From positions 12,851 through 76,850 of the forward strand of contig CAZHIZ010000001.1 of assembly GCA_964532875.1 (NCBI GenBank): a stretch of 64,000 nucleotides of DNA, read 5' to 3'. The notes beneath the pieces were generated by a model. The model was not told where the DNA came from and ran no database searches. It was given only the letters and a program-made list of their open reading frames with translations. Below are positions 8,540 through 17,649 of the stretch, one piece after another; the stretch's first letter is position 1, and each line of letters starts with the position of its first letter. Source of the DNA: Caldithrix sp964532875. GTDB taxonomy: Bacteria > Calditrichota > Calditrichia > Calditrichales > Calditrichaceae. The position numbers and the translations under genes are program-made.

Positions 8540-8859
8540 CAATTAATCGCCATAAGTTTTTTAATAACTAAGGATTAAGAAAGCGATCGGCAAAGGATGT
8601 CGTATTTCTTGATGTGATTGAATAAATGAAAGAAAATTACGGTGAGCGGGGAATTTTGTCGTTTTTAACAGCGATGGTTACTTTTTCGCTTTTTACTCGG
8701 GAATCATTCACGAGTTTTATCCAAGAAACGACCAATCGGTTTCCTGGCTTTTGGACGCTAAGGTCAGTGCGTGGAGCTAAGGAAAAGAACGTATTTTCTT
8801 CTTGCATTGAACAAAAAAATAATTTATATTTCGAGTAAAATAATAACTCGGAAAGCGTT
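8540..8859. other. Intergenic region between divergent genes
   Basis: About 320 bp with no convincing gene. Short open frames exist on both strands (for example from 8626), but their translations show no recognisable domain and are overlapping frames of the same DNA. Close to the right end are CGAGT (8834-8838) and ACTCG (8848-8852), a 5-bp inverted repeat about 10 bases before the next gene. Confidence 0.5.
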
Positions 8860-9402
8860 ATGATGCTGAAATCGCTTATCACCTCGGAAACACGAGTGAA
8901 GCTGCTCATGCGATTGTTTTTGAATCCCGATATGAGCGGTTACCTGCGCCAGTTGGCCAAAGAATTCGGAGAATCCACCAATAGTATCCGGTTAGAATTG
9001 AACAAGCTGACCGAAGCCAAACTGTTGAGTGTGGAAACCGAGGGACGGAATAAGGTGTACCGGGCCAATAAAAAGCACCCTTTGTTTGAAGATATTCGCA
9101 ATATTGTGGTCAAATCCATTGGAATTGACAAAGTAGCGGCCAATATCATTAATAAATTGGGCAATGTCCGTTTTGCCTTCATTCGCGGCGATTACGCGGT
9201 GGGCAAAGACAGCGGATTGATCGATTTGGTTGTGGTGGGAGACAGAATCAATATGCAGGAATTGGAGCGTGTGCGCAAAAAAACGGAAAGCCTGATCGGA
9301 AGAAAGATCAGTGTATTAACGCTCACTCCCGATGAATACGCCAAGTTGAAAGAAACTTTTCTGAAAGACCCCGTTTTAATATTGTTGCAGGAGAGTGATT
9401 GA
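8860..9402 (+). CDS. Winged-helix protein with nucleotidyltransferase-like C-terminal domain
   Basis: A 180-aa protein. Residues 1-70 form an ArsR-like winged helix (SETRVKLLMRLFLNPDMSGY, then LRQLAKEFGESTNSIRLELN). Residues 85-175 resemble the MNT/pol-beta nucleotidyltransferase-like fold often fused to such heads (FAFIRGDYAVGKDSGLIDLV, then VVVGDRINMQELERV). The usual GSxxxG-DxD catalytic signature is degraded here (RGDYAVGKDSGLIDL), so activity is doubtful. Proteins of this type commonly head polysaccharide clusters, and this one is coupled (TGATG) to the glycosyltransferase that follows, suggesting a regulatory role. Function not established. Confidence 0.7.
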   Translation: MMLKSLITSETRVKLLMRLFLNPDMSGYLRQLAKEFGESTNSIRLELNKLTEAKLLSVETEGRNKVYRANKKHPLFEDIRNIVVKSIGIDKVAANIINKLGNVRFAFIRGDYAVGKDSGLIDLVVVGDRINMQELERVRKKTESLIGRKISVLTLTPDEYAKLKETFLKDPVLILLQESD

Positions 9403-10595
9403 TGCGCATCGGCATGGTGCTGGATCGGGAGTTTCCACCGGACGATCGGGTAGAAAAAGAGGCCCGGCATTTAATTGAAGCGGGCTTTGAAGTGCATCTG
9501 TTGTGTTTTTCATTCGGCAAATTGCCTGCCGCCGAAACCTACAAAGGCATTCGGGTTCATCGGGTTTTCATGCCGCGGTTTTTATTCAAAAAACTTTCGG
9601 CTTTAATTCTGACCGTGCCTTTTTATGGACGATTCTGGAAAAAACATATAGCGCGGTTTGTTCAAGAAAATGAAATTGATGTCCTGCACATCCACGATTT
9701 GCCTTTAGTGGGTGTCGGTCTGGAAATTAAACGCAGGTTTAATATTCCGCTTGTGGCGGATATGCACGAAAATTACCCGATATTTATTTCCGAAATTAAG
9801 TTTGCCAATACTTTTTTAGGACGGCTTACCATCAGTAAAAAGAAATGGTTTGCCAAAGAGCGGGAATGGCTCGGTTCCGTGGATCGCATTGTGGTGGTGG
9901 ATGATGGGATGGGGCGCCGATTGCAATTGGTATTGGGGCGCAAAGTCGGGTTCGTTACCGTTCCCAATACGCCGGAGATTAAGGAAGTCTTGCAATCTCA
10001 GGTCGATTTGCCGCACCTGCGGGACAAATATCGGCAGCATTTCGTTGTTTTTTATTTCGGCGGATTGGACAGCCGGCGCGGATTGGACAGTTTGATCGAA
10101 GCCGTTCCCTTGTTAAAAGAGCAGATTAAAAATTTGAAAGTGGTCATCGTAGGTTCCGGTTCGTACCGGAGCGATTTGCAGGGGAAAATTCGAAAACTTA
10201 AAATCGAGCCGTGGATTGACTTTGAAGGATGGCATCCGGTCAGTCATTTGCAGGCTTACATGCGTCTGGTCGGCGTTTGCGTTATTCCGCATTTAAAATC
10301 ACCGCAAACCGACAATTCCAGTCCCAATAAATTATTTTTGTACATGTTGTTCAAAAAACCGGTGATTGCCAGTAATTGTCAATCCATTCAGCGTATTATT
10401 GAAGAAAACAAATGCGGGTTGGTTTTTCAAAGCGGGAACAGCGAAGAGTTAGCGCAAAAAATTTTGTATGTACACGACCACGAAGATGAAGCGCGTCAAA
10501 TGGCTGAGCGCGGTTATCGGGCGGTGGTGGAAAAATACGATTGGAAAATCGGAGCGGATCGCTTGATAAAAATGTACAAAGGACTGCTGCAATGA
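9402..10595 (+). CDS. Glycosyltransferase family 4
   Basis: A 397-aa GT-B glycosyltransferase. The N-terminal acceptor domain opens MRIGMVLDREFPPDDRVEKE, and the C-terminal nucleotide-sugar domain carries VVIVGSGSYRSDL, the acidic-helix region PHLKSPQTDNSSPNKLFLYM and KPVIASNCQSIQRIIEENKC. It transfers a sugar from an activated donor during assembly of a surface polysaccharide on the cytoplasmic face. Donor and acceptor cannot be told from sequence. The ATG overlaps the upstream TGA by one base, with GGAGAG correctly spaced. It ends in a 4-bp ATGA overlap with the epimerase gene, so it belongs to an 8860-11641 operon. Confidence 0.9.
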   Translation: MRIGMVLDREFPPDDRVEKEARHLIEAGFEVHLLCFSFGKLPAAETYKGIRVHRVFMPRFLFKKLSALILTVPFYGRFWKKHIARFVQENEIDVLHIHDLPLVGVGLEIKRRFNIPLVADMHENYPIFISEIKFANTFLGRLTISKKKWFAKEREWLGSVDRIVVVDDGMGRRLQLVLGRKVGFVTVPNTPEIKEVLQSQVDLPHLRDKYRQHFVVFYFGGLDSRRGLDSLIEAVPLLKEQIKNLKVVIVGSGSYRSDLQGKIRKLKIEPWIDFEGWHPVSHLQAYMRLVGVCVIPHLKSPQTDNSSPNKLFLYMLFKKPVIASNCQSIQRIIEENKCGLVFQSGNSEELAQKILYVHDHEDEARQMAERGYRAVVEKYDWKIGADRLIKMYKGLLQ

Positions 10596-11641
10596 AAATC
10601 GCAACGATTGTGGGAGCACGGCCGCAATTCATCAAAGCGGCGGCCGTAAGTCGCGTGTTACGCAAAAATGCGGGCATACGTGAGGTGCTGATTCACACGG
10701 GTCAGCATTACGATGCGAATATGTCCAGGATTTTTTTCGATGAGTTGCACATTCCGGAGCCGGATTACAATTTGGAAGTAGGTTCGGGATCACACGGGCG
10801 GCAAACCGGTTTAATGCTGGAACGGATTGAGAAGGTGTTGCTAGCAGAAAAGCCGGATTGGGTGTTAACTTATGGCGATACCAATTCGACGGTAGCCGGT
10901 TCGTTGACGTCAGCCAAGCTGCATATTCCCACGGCCCATGTGGAAGCCGGATTGCGCAGTTTTAATCGCCGAATGCCGGAAGAAATCAACCGCATTGCCA
11001 CGGATCATATTTCGGATTTGCTGTTTGCCCCCACGCAAAATGCCATGCACCTGTTGGCAAAGGAAGGATTGGCGGAGAGGGCTCGCTTTAGCGGCGATGT
11101 GATGTTCGATTCCATTTTGCATTACAAGCAACTGGTAAACGAAAGTCATCGGCCTGAGGCCCTGGGTGATTTGCAGGATTTTTATTTGGCCACGGTGCAT
11201 CGGCCGGAGAATACGGATAATCCGCAACGTTTAAAACGCATTTTTTCGGCATTTGCCCGGTTGCCAAAACCAGTGATCGTTCCTTTGCATCCGCGCACGC
11301 AAAAGTTGCTGAGTCAGGTTCCGATTGGTGCGAATGTAAAAATTTTACAGCCGGTAAGCTATTTGCAAATGCTTTATTTATTGAAGCATTGTGCCATGGT
11401 TTTGACCGATAGCGGAGGCCTGCAGAAGGAAGCCTATTTTATGCAGAAGGCCTGTGTTACTTTGCGCGACGAGACGGAGTGGGTAGAAACCCTGGAGAAC
11501 GGGTGGAATGTTATTGTGGGGGCGAACGAAGAAAAAATTGTACAGGCGGTAGCACGCAGGCAACCCGGCGAACAGAGTTTGGCCTTTGGGGACGGGCACG
11601 CAGCAGAGAAGATAGTGAGATTTTTACAAAGTTTTATGTGA
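10592..11641 (+). CDS. wecB: UDP-N-acetylglucosamine 2-epimerase (non-hydrolysing)
   Basis: A 349-aa GT-B-fold epimerase converting UDP-GlcNAc to UDP-ManNAc, a precursor of many capsules and linkage units. Characteristic segments are IVGARPQFIKAAAV, LIHTGQHYDANMS, TYGDTNSTVAGSL, AHVEAGLRSFNRRMPEEINR, TVHRPENTDN and LTDSGGLQKEAYF. The ATG at 10592 overlaps the previous stop (ATGA); the frame is open upstream to a TTG at 10541 but that lies inside the glycosyltransferase. After this gene base composition drops sharply toward AT. Confidence 0.95.
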   Translation: MKIATIVGARPQFIKAAAVSRVLRKNAGIREVLIHTGQHYDANMSRIFFDELHIPEPDYNLEVGSGSHGRQTGLMLERIEKVLLAEKPDWVLTYGDTNSTVAGSLTSAKLHIPTAHVEAGLRSFNRRMPEEINRIATDHISDLLFAPTQNAMHLLAKEGLAERARFSGDVMFDSILHYKQLVNESHRPEALGDLQDFYLATVHRPENTDNPQRLKRIFSAFARLPKPVIVPLHPRTQKLLSQVPIGANVKILQPVSYLQMLYLLKHCAMVLTDSGGLQKEAYFMQKACVTLRDETEWVETLENGWNVIVGANEEKIVQAVARRQPGEQSLAFGDGHAAEKIVRFLQSFM

Positions 11642-11853
11642 ATTTTGAAAACGATCAATAAAGACTATTATTCTAAAATAGTAGTTGCTTGAATGGATGT
11701 AAAAATATGGCGAATAATTTAGAAAATCTTATGGGATTTTTAAGTTTTGATTAATGGCGCAAATCCACTCTGTTTTGGCTTGGGAATAAAATGGTGAGAC
11801 TGGTTTTGTTTATGGATCATCAGAGTAATTGACCATATAAAAAATGAAAGATA

Positions 11854-13011
11854 ATGGTGAAGAAATTACGTATTGCCGTAATCACTTCGTGGTTTCCTAA
11901 AGATCAAGCAGATTTTTCGGGAATTTTTATCAGGGAACAGGTGGAAGTACTTGGTGAGCGCTTCCAGATCGATGTGGTTCATCCTGAGATAGATTATTCT
12001 GTTTTTCGACCGTTCTTTTCAAAAAGAATATCGGAATTCGAAATAAAAGGGATACCGGTGATCCGAATTCAGGTTCGTCAATCATTCCCTATCTTCAACC
12101 AATGGAATTTTTTAGTTGCAACTAAACATTATATTGTGAATCGTTTAAAGGATCAGAAAATCGATTTGATTCATTGCCATGTTTCCTATCCGGCGGGTGT
12201 GTTAGGTATGCTGGTTGCCAATAGGTTAGGAGTTCCTTTTGTTATTACCGAACATTACGGAGATTTTGTGGGACTTTTTCGTACCCCTATTCATAAATAT
12301 CTTATACTCCGTGCAATGAGTAAGGCTGCAGGCATAAGTACAGTTTCGCAGTATTCACGCCGGATAATCCAGCGTTTTACAAATACTCCAATCACCGTTG
12401 TTCCGAATGTCATTGATGTTTCTAAATTTTCCTTGATAAAAAACAAGAAACCTGAAAAAAGAGAAATAATGGCTGGTTTTTTGGGAGGATTGGATACGGA
12501 TGTGAAAGGCTTAGATATCTTATTGCGGGCCGTTGCCGAATTGCCTCGCTTGCCATTGGTCATCAAAATAGGCGGGGACGGGAAATTATTAGGCCATTAT
12601 AAGGGATTGGCCAGGCAGCTTGGTCTTGCAGAAAAATGTATTTTTATGGGTAAAATACCGGTTGATCGGCGTTTTGAATTTTTTAATTCTTTAGACTTTT
12701 TTATTCTGTCAAGCAGACACGAATCATTTGGCGTTGTCCTGTTGGAGGCTATGGCCAGCGGTTTGCCGGTCGTAGCCACCCGATGTGGCGGGCCTGAAGA
12801 GATAGTAGACAAGGAAAACGGAATTTTGGTAGAAAAAGAAAATCCTCCGGCTCTGGCAAAAGGATTACAAATAATGATAAAACAGTACGCTTTATTTGAT
12901 CCTTTAAAAATTCGTACACGAGTGGCCAGATATTTTGGAAAGGAAGCATTCCTCACAAGGATGGAAAAATTTTATCTTGGGGTTCTGCAGGGAAGAGAGA
13001 AAAATGGCTAA
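11854..13011 (+). CDS. Glycosyltransferase family 4
   Basis: A 385-aa GT-B glycosyltransferase opening KKLRIAVITSWFPKDQADFS, with the phosphate-binding and donor region HESFGVVLLEAMASGLPVVA followed by TRCGGPEEIVDKENG, the classical E-x7-E motif of GT4. It likely adds a hexose or HexNAc to a lipid-linked surface glycan. It follows a 212-bp gap and its coding DNA is clearly more AT-rich than wecB. It overlaps the next gene by 8 bp (ATGGCTAA). Confidence 0.9.
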   Translation: MVKKLRIAVITSWFPKDQADFSGIFIREQVEVLGERFQIDVVHPEIDYSVFRPFFSKRISEFEIKGIPVIRIQVRQSFPIFNQWNFLVATKHYIVNRLKDQKIDLIHCHVSYPAGVLGMLVANRLGVPFVITEHYGDFVGLFRTPIHKYLILRAMSKAAGISTVSQYSRRIIQRFTNTPITVVPNVIDVSKFSLIKNKKPEKREIMAGFLGGLDTDVKGLDILLRAVAELPRLPLVIKIGGDGKLLGHYKGLARQLGLAEKCIFMGKIPVDRRFEFFNSLDFFILSSRHESFGVVLLEAMASGLPVVATRCGGPEEIVDKENGILVEKENPPALAKGLQIMIKQYALFDPLKIRTRVARYFGKEAFLTRMEKFYLGVLQGREKNG

Positions 13012-14212
13012 AAGATTTCAAACGCTTTATAAATTTTTATTATTTAACGGATTACGTTTCTTATCCTTTTTTGCTCCGAAAAATCCGCATATTTGGGTAT
13101 TTGGTGAATTTTACGGTCGGAGTTTTTCTGGGAATCCAAAATATTTCTTTATGTATCTGTTACGTTATTCTAAAGGCGCTTTACGACCTATTTGGCTGAG
13201 CTCGAATGATGTTGTTATCGACGAAGTTCAACATCTGGGCGGTGAAGCTTATCGCATTAATTCCCTTAAAGCATTGTACTTTGGCCTCCGCGCCAAAGTT
13301 TATGTTTATTCTCATGGTGTGGAAGATGTTGGAAATTATGCCGTACGAAAGGCTGTGTTGATCAATTTGTGGCATGGAATGCCCATCAAAGACATTCGGA
13401 AATTTGAACGCTTAAAAAGTGAAAATATTTCTTTATTACGTCAGAAGAAAATTCGATTTATTCAAAGACTGATCAAATACGAAGAGAAAGGAAATTATGA
13501 TTTAATTATTTCTACTTCTGATTTGACAGCTAAAACTTTTGAAAGTGCCTTTCTGAAAAGACCTAAAAAAATTGTAATTACGGGCGAGCCGAAAAACGAT
13601 TTGTTTTTTTTACGTTCCCGTAATGAAATTTTGCAAAGCTACGGATTACACAAGTGGGTTGAGAAGACGATTATTACTTATATGCCGACGTTCAGAGACA
13701 AACGCCTTCCGAAACCATCACAAATTGCTTTTTGGGAAAATTTGACATTGCCTAAAAACGATACGGTTTTACTGCTTCATTGGCATCCTTCTGACCCATT
13801 AAGAAAAGTTTTTTCTGTCGTAAAAACACCGTTTGTTCAAATAGCTAACAACCTATCATTAGATGTGCAGGAATTATTATTAATTTCGGATATTTTAGTA
13901 ACTGATTATTCCAGTTGTTTCATCGATTTTTTATTATTAGACAGGCCGGTTGTGTTTTTTGCTTATGATCTTGAAGATTACCGCAAATACCGCGGATTTT
14001 TATATGAGTATGAGCAAATTTCTCCGGGAGCTATTACACATTCTAAAGAAGAAACGGCGCGGGTAATCGAGATGTATGCGGCAAACCCGCAATTAGATTT
14101 TAACAAACGTCAAAAGAAAAAAAAAATGTTTCATAAATACCAAAAGGGACCTTTTTCTCCAAATGTTCTACGAGAAATCACGCTGTGTTTGGCAACGAAA
14201 GATAGGGGATAA
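13004..14212 (+). CDS. CDP-glycerol glycerophosphotransferase family (TagB/TagF-like)
   Basis: A 402-aa protein of the CDP-glycerol:glycerophosphate glycerophosphotransferase family (Pfam Glyphos_transf). Signature segments are INLWHGMPIKDIRKFE, ITGEPKNDLFF, IITYMPTFRDKRLP, LLHWHPSDPL, and SDILVTDYSSCFIDFLLLDR followed by PVVFFAYDLEDYRKYRGFLY. Such enzymes transfer glycerol-phosphate from CDP-glycerol to a glycan or growing teichoic-acid-like chain at the membrane. The cytidylyltransferase at 15737, of the type that makes CDP-glycerol, supports this. It is only the catalytic half of TagF in size, closer to TagB. The start at 13004 has GGGAAGAGAG upstream; earlier in-frame starts lie within the previous gene. 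Confidence 0.85.
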   Translation: MAKRFQTLYKFLLFNGLRFLSFFAPKNPHIWVFGEFYGRSFSGNPKYFFMYLLRYSKGALRPIWLSSNDVVIDEVQHLGGEAYRINSLKALYFGLRAKVYVYSHGVEDVGNYAVRKAVLINLWHGMPIKDIRKFERLKSENISLLRQKKIRFIQRLIKYEEKGNYDLIISTSDLTAKTFESAFLKRPKKIVITGEPKNDLFFLRSRNEILQSYGLHKWVEKTIITYMPTFRDKRLPKPSQIAFWENLTLPKNDTVLLLHWHPSDPLRKVFSVVKTPFVQIANNLSLDVQELLLISDILVTDYSSCFIDFLLLDRPVVFFAYDLEDYRKYRGFLYEYEQISPGAITHSKEETARVIEMYAANPQLDFNKRQKKKKMFHKYQKGPFSPNVLREITLCLATKDRG

Positions 14213-14214
14213 TT

Positions 14215-15744
14215 ATGTGTGGAATTTTAGCGGTTATCAATCTTAATATCGATAAAGGTAAATTTTTGAAAGCATTGCAATTAATGGAACATCGGGGGCC
14301 TGACAATTCAGGTATTTTCCATGATCATAATAATTGGTTTGGACATAATAGGCTAAGTATTCTCGATTTGAATGAACGTTCGAATCAACCTTTTTTTTAC
14401 AAAGACTATCTAATTATTTACAATGGAGAAGTTTACAATTACAAAGAGTTGGCGCAGGAGCATCAAATTCAAACCGATACGACTTCCGATACGGAAGTTG
14501 TATTAAAAATGTTTATCAAATACGGTGAAAAAGCTCTTGAATTTTTCAATGGGATGTTTGCTTTTGTTATTTACAATTTAAAAAGCAAAGAAATTTTTGT
14601 CGCTCGTGACCGTTTGGGTATTAAACCGCTTTATTACAGAGAGATTGACGGGGGTATCATTTTCTCAAGTGAAATTGCTCCTATCTTATATTTATATGAA
14701 GATTCGATAAGTGATTTTGCCATACGCCAATACAAAAAGTTGCGTATGACCGTGCAAAATCATACGCTTTACGAACATATTTTTTTCTTTCCCGCCGCTC
14801 ACTATTTTAAAAACAATCAATTCCATATTTATTGGGAATTGGATTATTCACCAAAAGAGCCACCCCGTGATGATGAATTGCGTTGGTTAATTGAAGATGC
14901 CGTGCGCTTACGTAAACGTTCGGATGTACCAGTGGGAAGTTATTTAAGCGGTGGTTTGGACAGTACGGTATTGACCTATCTTTTACGTCCTGACCATACA
15001 TGGACTGTCGGTTTTGATGAATTGAATGAGTTTAAGTGGGGACGATTGGCGGCACGGAATTTATCTTCAAAGCATCACGAAGTTTTAGTAAATAAAGATC
15101 AATTTTTGCAAACGACAGAGTGGATGGTAAAAAAACGTAAAGAACCGTTATCGGTTCCAAATGAAGTGCTGCTGTTTTTAATGACACGGGAAGTAAAAAA
15201 AGAAAATACGGTAGTGTTATCCGGAGAAGGGGCAGATGAGTTGTTTTGGGGTTACGATCGTATTTTTAAGTGGGCCCATCAGGCTAATGAACTAACCTTT
15301 GAAGCCTTCGACCAATATTATTGTTACGGTTCCGAGAAAGATGATGAAATAATTGCTTTTGCTCTACAGGATTTACCATCCGGCTCAGTGGAACAAAAAA
15401 TCGGATATTATTTTCAAACCGTCCATTTACACGGACTATTGAGGCGAGTGGATAATTCGACCATGCTGAATAGTGTGGAAGCTCGCGTTCCGTTTGTAGA
15501 TCACCGTTTAGTCGAACGTTTGGCGGGTGTGCCATTTGAATGGAAAATGGGGAATTCATTTAAAGAGCCGCTAAAACGGCTATTTAAAGATTTGATTCCG
15601 AAAGAAATTATAGCGCGGAAGAAAGTGGGGTTTCCGGTCCCCTTGGAAACTATTTTTTTGTCAATACCGGATGGAAAGAAACCGTATGACGCCTGGTTTT
15701 CTTTTAACTTAAACCTATTAAAAACGGAGGTAGAAGATGTCTAA
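14215..15744 (+). CDS. Asparagine-synthase-like amidotransferase
   Basis: A 509-aa glutamine amidotransferase. It begins MCGILAV with nucleophilic Cys2 and has LMEHRGPDNSG and YNGEVYNYKEL of the class II glutaminase domain (1-200). The synthetase domain (220-480) has the ATP pyrophosphatase P-loop SYLSGGLDSTVLTY and VVLSGEGADELFWGYDR. Within glycan clusters AsnB-like enzymes often amidate uronic-acid sugars instead of making free asparagine, which is the preferred reading here. It is slightly shorter than typical AsnB (550-620 aa). It starts 2 bp after the TagF-like gene and overlaps the next by 8 bp. Confidence 0.88.
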   Translation: MCGILAVINLNIDKGKFLKALQLMEHRGPDNSGIFHDHNNWFGHNRLSILDLNERSNQPFFYKDYLIIYNGEVYNYKELAQEHQIQTDTTSDTEVVLKMFIKYGEKALEFFNGMFAFVIYNLKSKEIFVARDRLGIKPLYYREIDGGIIFSSEIAPILYLYEDSISDFAIRQYKKLRMTVQNHTLYEHIFFFPAAHYFKNNQFHIYWELDYSPKEPPRDDELRWLIEDAVRLRKRSDVPVGSYLSGGLDSTVLTYLLRPDHTWTVGFDELNEFKWGRLAARNLSSKHHEVLVNKDQFLQTTEWMVKKRKEPLSVPNEVLLFLMTREVKKENTVVLSGEGADELFWGYDRIFKWAHQANELTFEAFDQYYCYGSEKDDEIIAFALQDLPSGSVEQKIGYYFQTVHLHGLLRRVDNSTMLNSVEARVPFVDHRLVERLAGVPFEWKMGNSFKEPLKRLFKDLIPKEIIARKKVGFPVPLETIFLSIPDGKKPYDAWFSFNLNLLKTEVEDV

Positions 15745-16168
15745 CTTAGTAATCGGTTACACAACCGGTGTATTTGATTTGTTTCACATTGGCCATTTAA
15801 ATTTGTTGCGCAATGCCAAAGCGCTTTGTGATAAATTAATTGTGGGGGTATCAACGGATGAATTAGTAGCGTACAAAAATAAAAGAGCTGTCATTCCATT
15901 CCATGAGCGTATGGAAATTGTACGGCATATTGATGTAGTTGATGCTGTTATTCCACAAGAAGATATGAATAAATTCGAAATGTGGAAAAAATTGAAGTTT
16001 GATATCATGTTTGTTGGCGATGACTGGTACAATACACCAAAATGGGAAGATTTCGAGCGTCAATTCAAAGAAGTTGGCGTACGAATTGTTTACTTTCCAT
16101 ATACCAAAGGAACGTCTTCGACTTTAATCAATGAAACGTTAAAAAAGTTACGAAACGAATCATTATAA
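15737..16168 (+). CDS. Glycerol-3-phosphate cytidylyltransferase-like (TagD family)
   Basis: A 143-aa single-domain nucleotidyltransferase with the HxGH motif (GVFDLFHIGHLNLL), the central MFVGDDWYNTPKWEDFE segment shared with TagD/GCT enzymes, and a GTSSTLI C-terminal motif in place of the usual RTEGISTT. It should condense CTP with a phosphorylated alcohol, most simply glycerol-3-phosphate, making CDP-glycerol for the glycerophosphotransferase two genes upstream. Other polyol phosphates or phosphoethanolamine are possible. The ATG overlaps the amidotransferase stop by 8 bp, with GGAGG ahead. Confidence 0.82.
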   Translation: MSNLVIGYTTGVFDLFHIGHLNLLRNAKALCDKLIVGVSTDELVAYKNKRAVIPFHERMEIVRHIDVVDAVIPQEDMNKFEMWKKLKFDIMFVGDDWYNTPKWEDFERQFKEVGVRIVYFPYTKGTSSTLINETLKKLRNESL

Positions 16169-16183
16169 ATCTGAGATTTCCCT

Positions 16184-17638
16184 GTGGCCACCGTCAAAGA
16201 TCATCTGAAAATTGCTGCAAAAAATTCCGCTATTTATAGTTTAGGACCACTTTCCTCAAAAGTGGCCGGATTTGTGTTGCTTCCGCTTTACACTTCTCAC
16301 CTTACGTTGTCGGAATATGGGATTTTGGGTATTGTAGATGTAACAATGCAAATCTTTGTTTCCATTTTCGGTTTTGGGCTAAATTGGGCATTTAACCGTT
16401 GGTATTGGGACAAAGAATATATTCACAAACAAAAAATTATTTTTTTTAGCTTATTCGTTTTTTTGGCTGCCACCAGTTTGGTGATGTTTGTACTATTTTT
16501 GCCTTTTACTAAGCAATTTTCAATTCTTTTATTTAATAGTGCAAAATACGATTATGTATTCAAATTGATGTTAGTGGCTGCAGGTTTGCAAATTTTGACC
16601 AATTTACCTAATACGTTGCTTAAACTACAACAGCGGCCTTTTTTATTCTCTTTATCGAATACAGCTAAGTTAGTTATTTCGCTGACGTTTACCGTGTTGT
16701 TTATCGTACAATTTCATAGGGGTATTCGCGGAATTTACGAAGCCCTGATCCTTGGATTTATTATGTATTTTTTGTTGTTGGTAAAATACATTTACAGAAA
16801 TTTGGAATTTAAATTCGATTGGACTATCATTAAGGAAATGTTGTTGTTTAGCTTACCCTTAATGGGCTCTTCTACGGCGACCGTTGTACTTTCCTTTGCC
16901 GATCGATATGTGCTAAAGTTTATCGGCGGGTTAAACGATGTAGGGATTTATTCTTTAGGGTATAAACTTTCTAATACCATAAAAGTATTTATCATTCAAT
17001 CGGTCATTTTAGCTATCTCGCCTATTATTTACAAGGTGATGTATGATGAAAACAGTGGTGAATTTTATTCGCGTTTGATGACTTATTTCGCCTTCCTTTT
17101 AATGGTTGTCGTGGTAGGGGTTTCCTTATTTGGAAAAGAATTAGTAATGGTTTTGGCTAAAAACAAAGATTATTGGGATGCATACAAAGTTATTCCCATA
17201 TTATCTCTGGCCATGTTGTTTATCGGTATACGTTATATTGCTGAAATTGGTTTGAATATCGAAAAAAAGACAGGGACAAAAGCAAAGATTGTGGTGTTTG
17301 TTTCTTTAATTAATATTATTTTGAACATCTTATTAATTCCGCTTTGGCAATCGATTGGGGCATCTGTGGCAATGCTTATTTCACAGATTTTATATTTTGT
17401 GTTGAATTATTATTATGGGCAAAAATATTATTTTATTCCATTCGAATTGAAACGATTAAATATTATTTTGTTTCTTACGGGGGGGTATATTTTAGGGGCG
17501 TTATTAATAAATACTCAATTTTCCGTGATGCGCTTAATAATAAAAGCGGGGATGTTTCTATCAATCCCCGCTCTGCTCTATTTTTCTCGTTTTTTTAAAA
17601 AAGAAGAATTGAATGTACTAAAAAATATGTTGAAATAA
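16184..17638 (+). CDS. Polysaccharide flippase (Wzx/MATE-like)
   Basis: A 484-aa integral membrane protein with about 12-14 hydrophobic segments. Its N-terminus (SAIYSLGPLSSKVAGFVLLP, then LYTSHLTLSEYGILGIVDV) is typical of Wzx/RfbX flippases that move lipid-linked repeat units to the periplasmic face. GTG at 16184 is the only plausible start, 15 bp after the cytidylyltransferase. The ribosome-binding site is weak, suggesting coupling. The DNA is among the most AT-rich in the window. No Wzy polymerase is recognisable nearby. Confidence 0.88.
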   Translation: MATVKDHLKIAAKNSAIYSLGPLSSKVAGFVLLPLYTSHLTLSEYGILGIVDVTMQIFVSIFGFGLNWAFNRWYWDKEYIHKQKIIFFSLFVFLAATSLVMFVLFLPFTKQFSILLFNSAKYDYVFKLMLVAAGLQILTNLPNTLLKLQQRPFLFSLSNTAKLVISLTFTVLFIVQFHRGIRGIYEALILGFIMYFLLLVKYIYRNLEFKFDWTIIKEMLLFSLPLMGSSTATVVLSFADRYVLKFIGGLNDVGIYSLGYKLSNTIKVFIIQSVILAISPIIYKVMYDENSGEFYSRLMTYFAFLLMVVVVGVSLFGKELVMVLAKNKDYWDAYKVIPILSLAMLFIGIRYIAEIGLNIEKKTGTKAKIVVFVSLINIILNILLIPLWQSIGASVAMLISQILYFVLNYYYGQKYYFIPFELKRLNIILFLTGGYILGALLINTQFSVMRLIIKAGMFLSIPALLYFSRFFKKEELNVLKNMLK

Positions 17639-17649
17639 TATTAGAGTTG

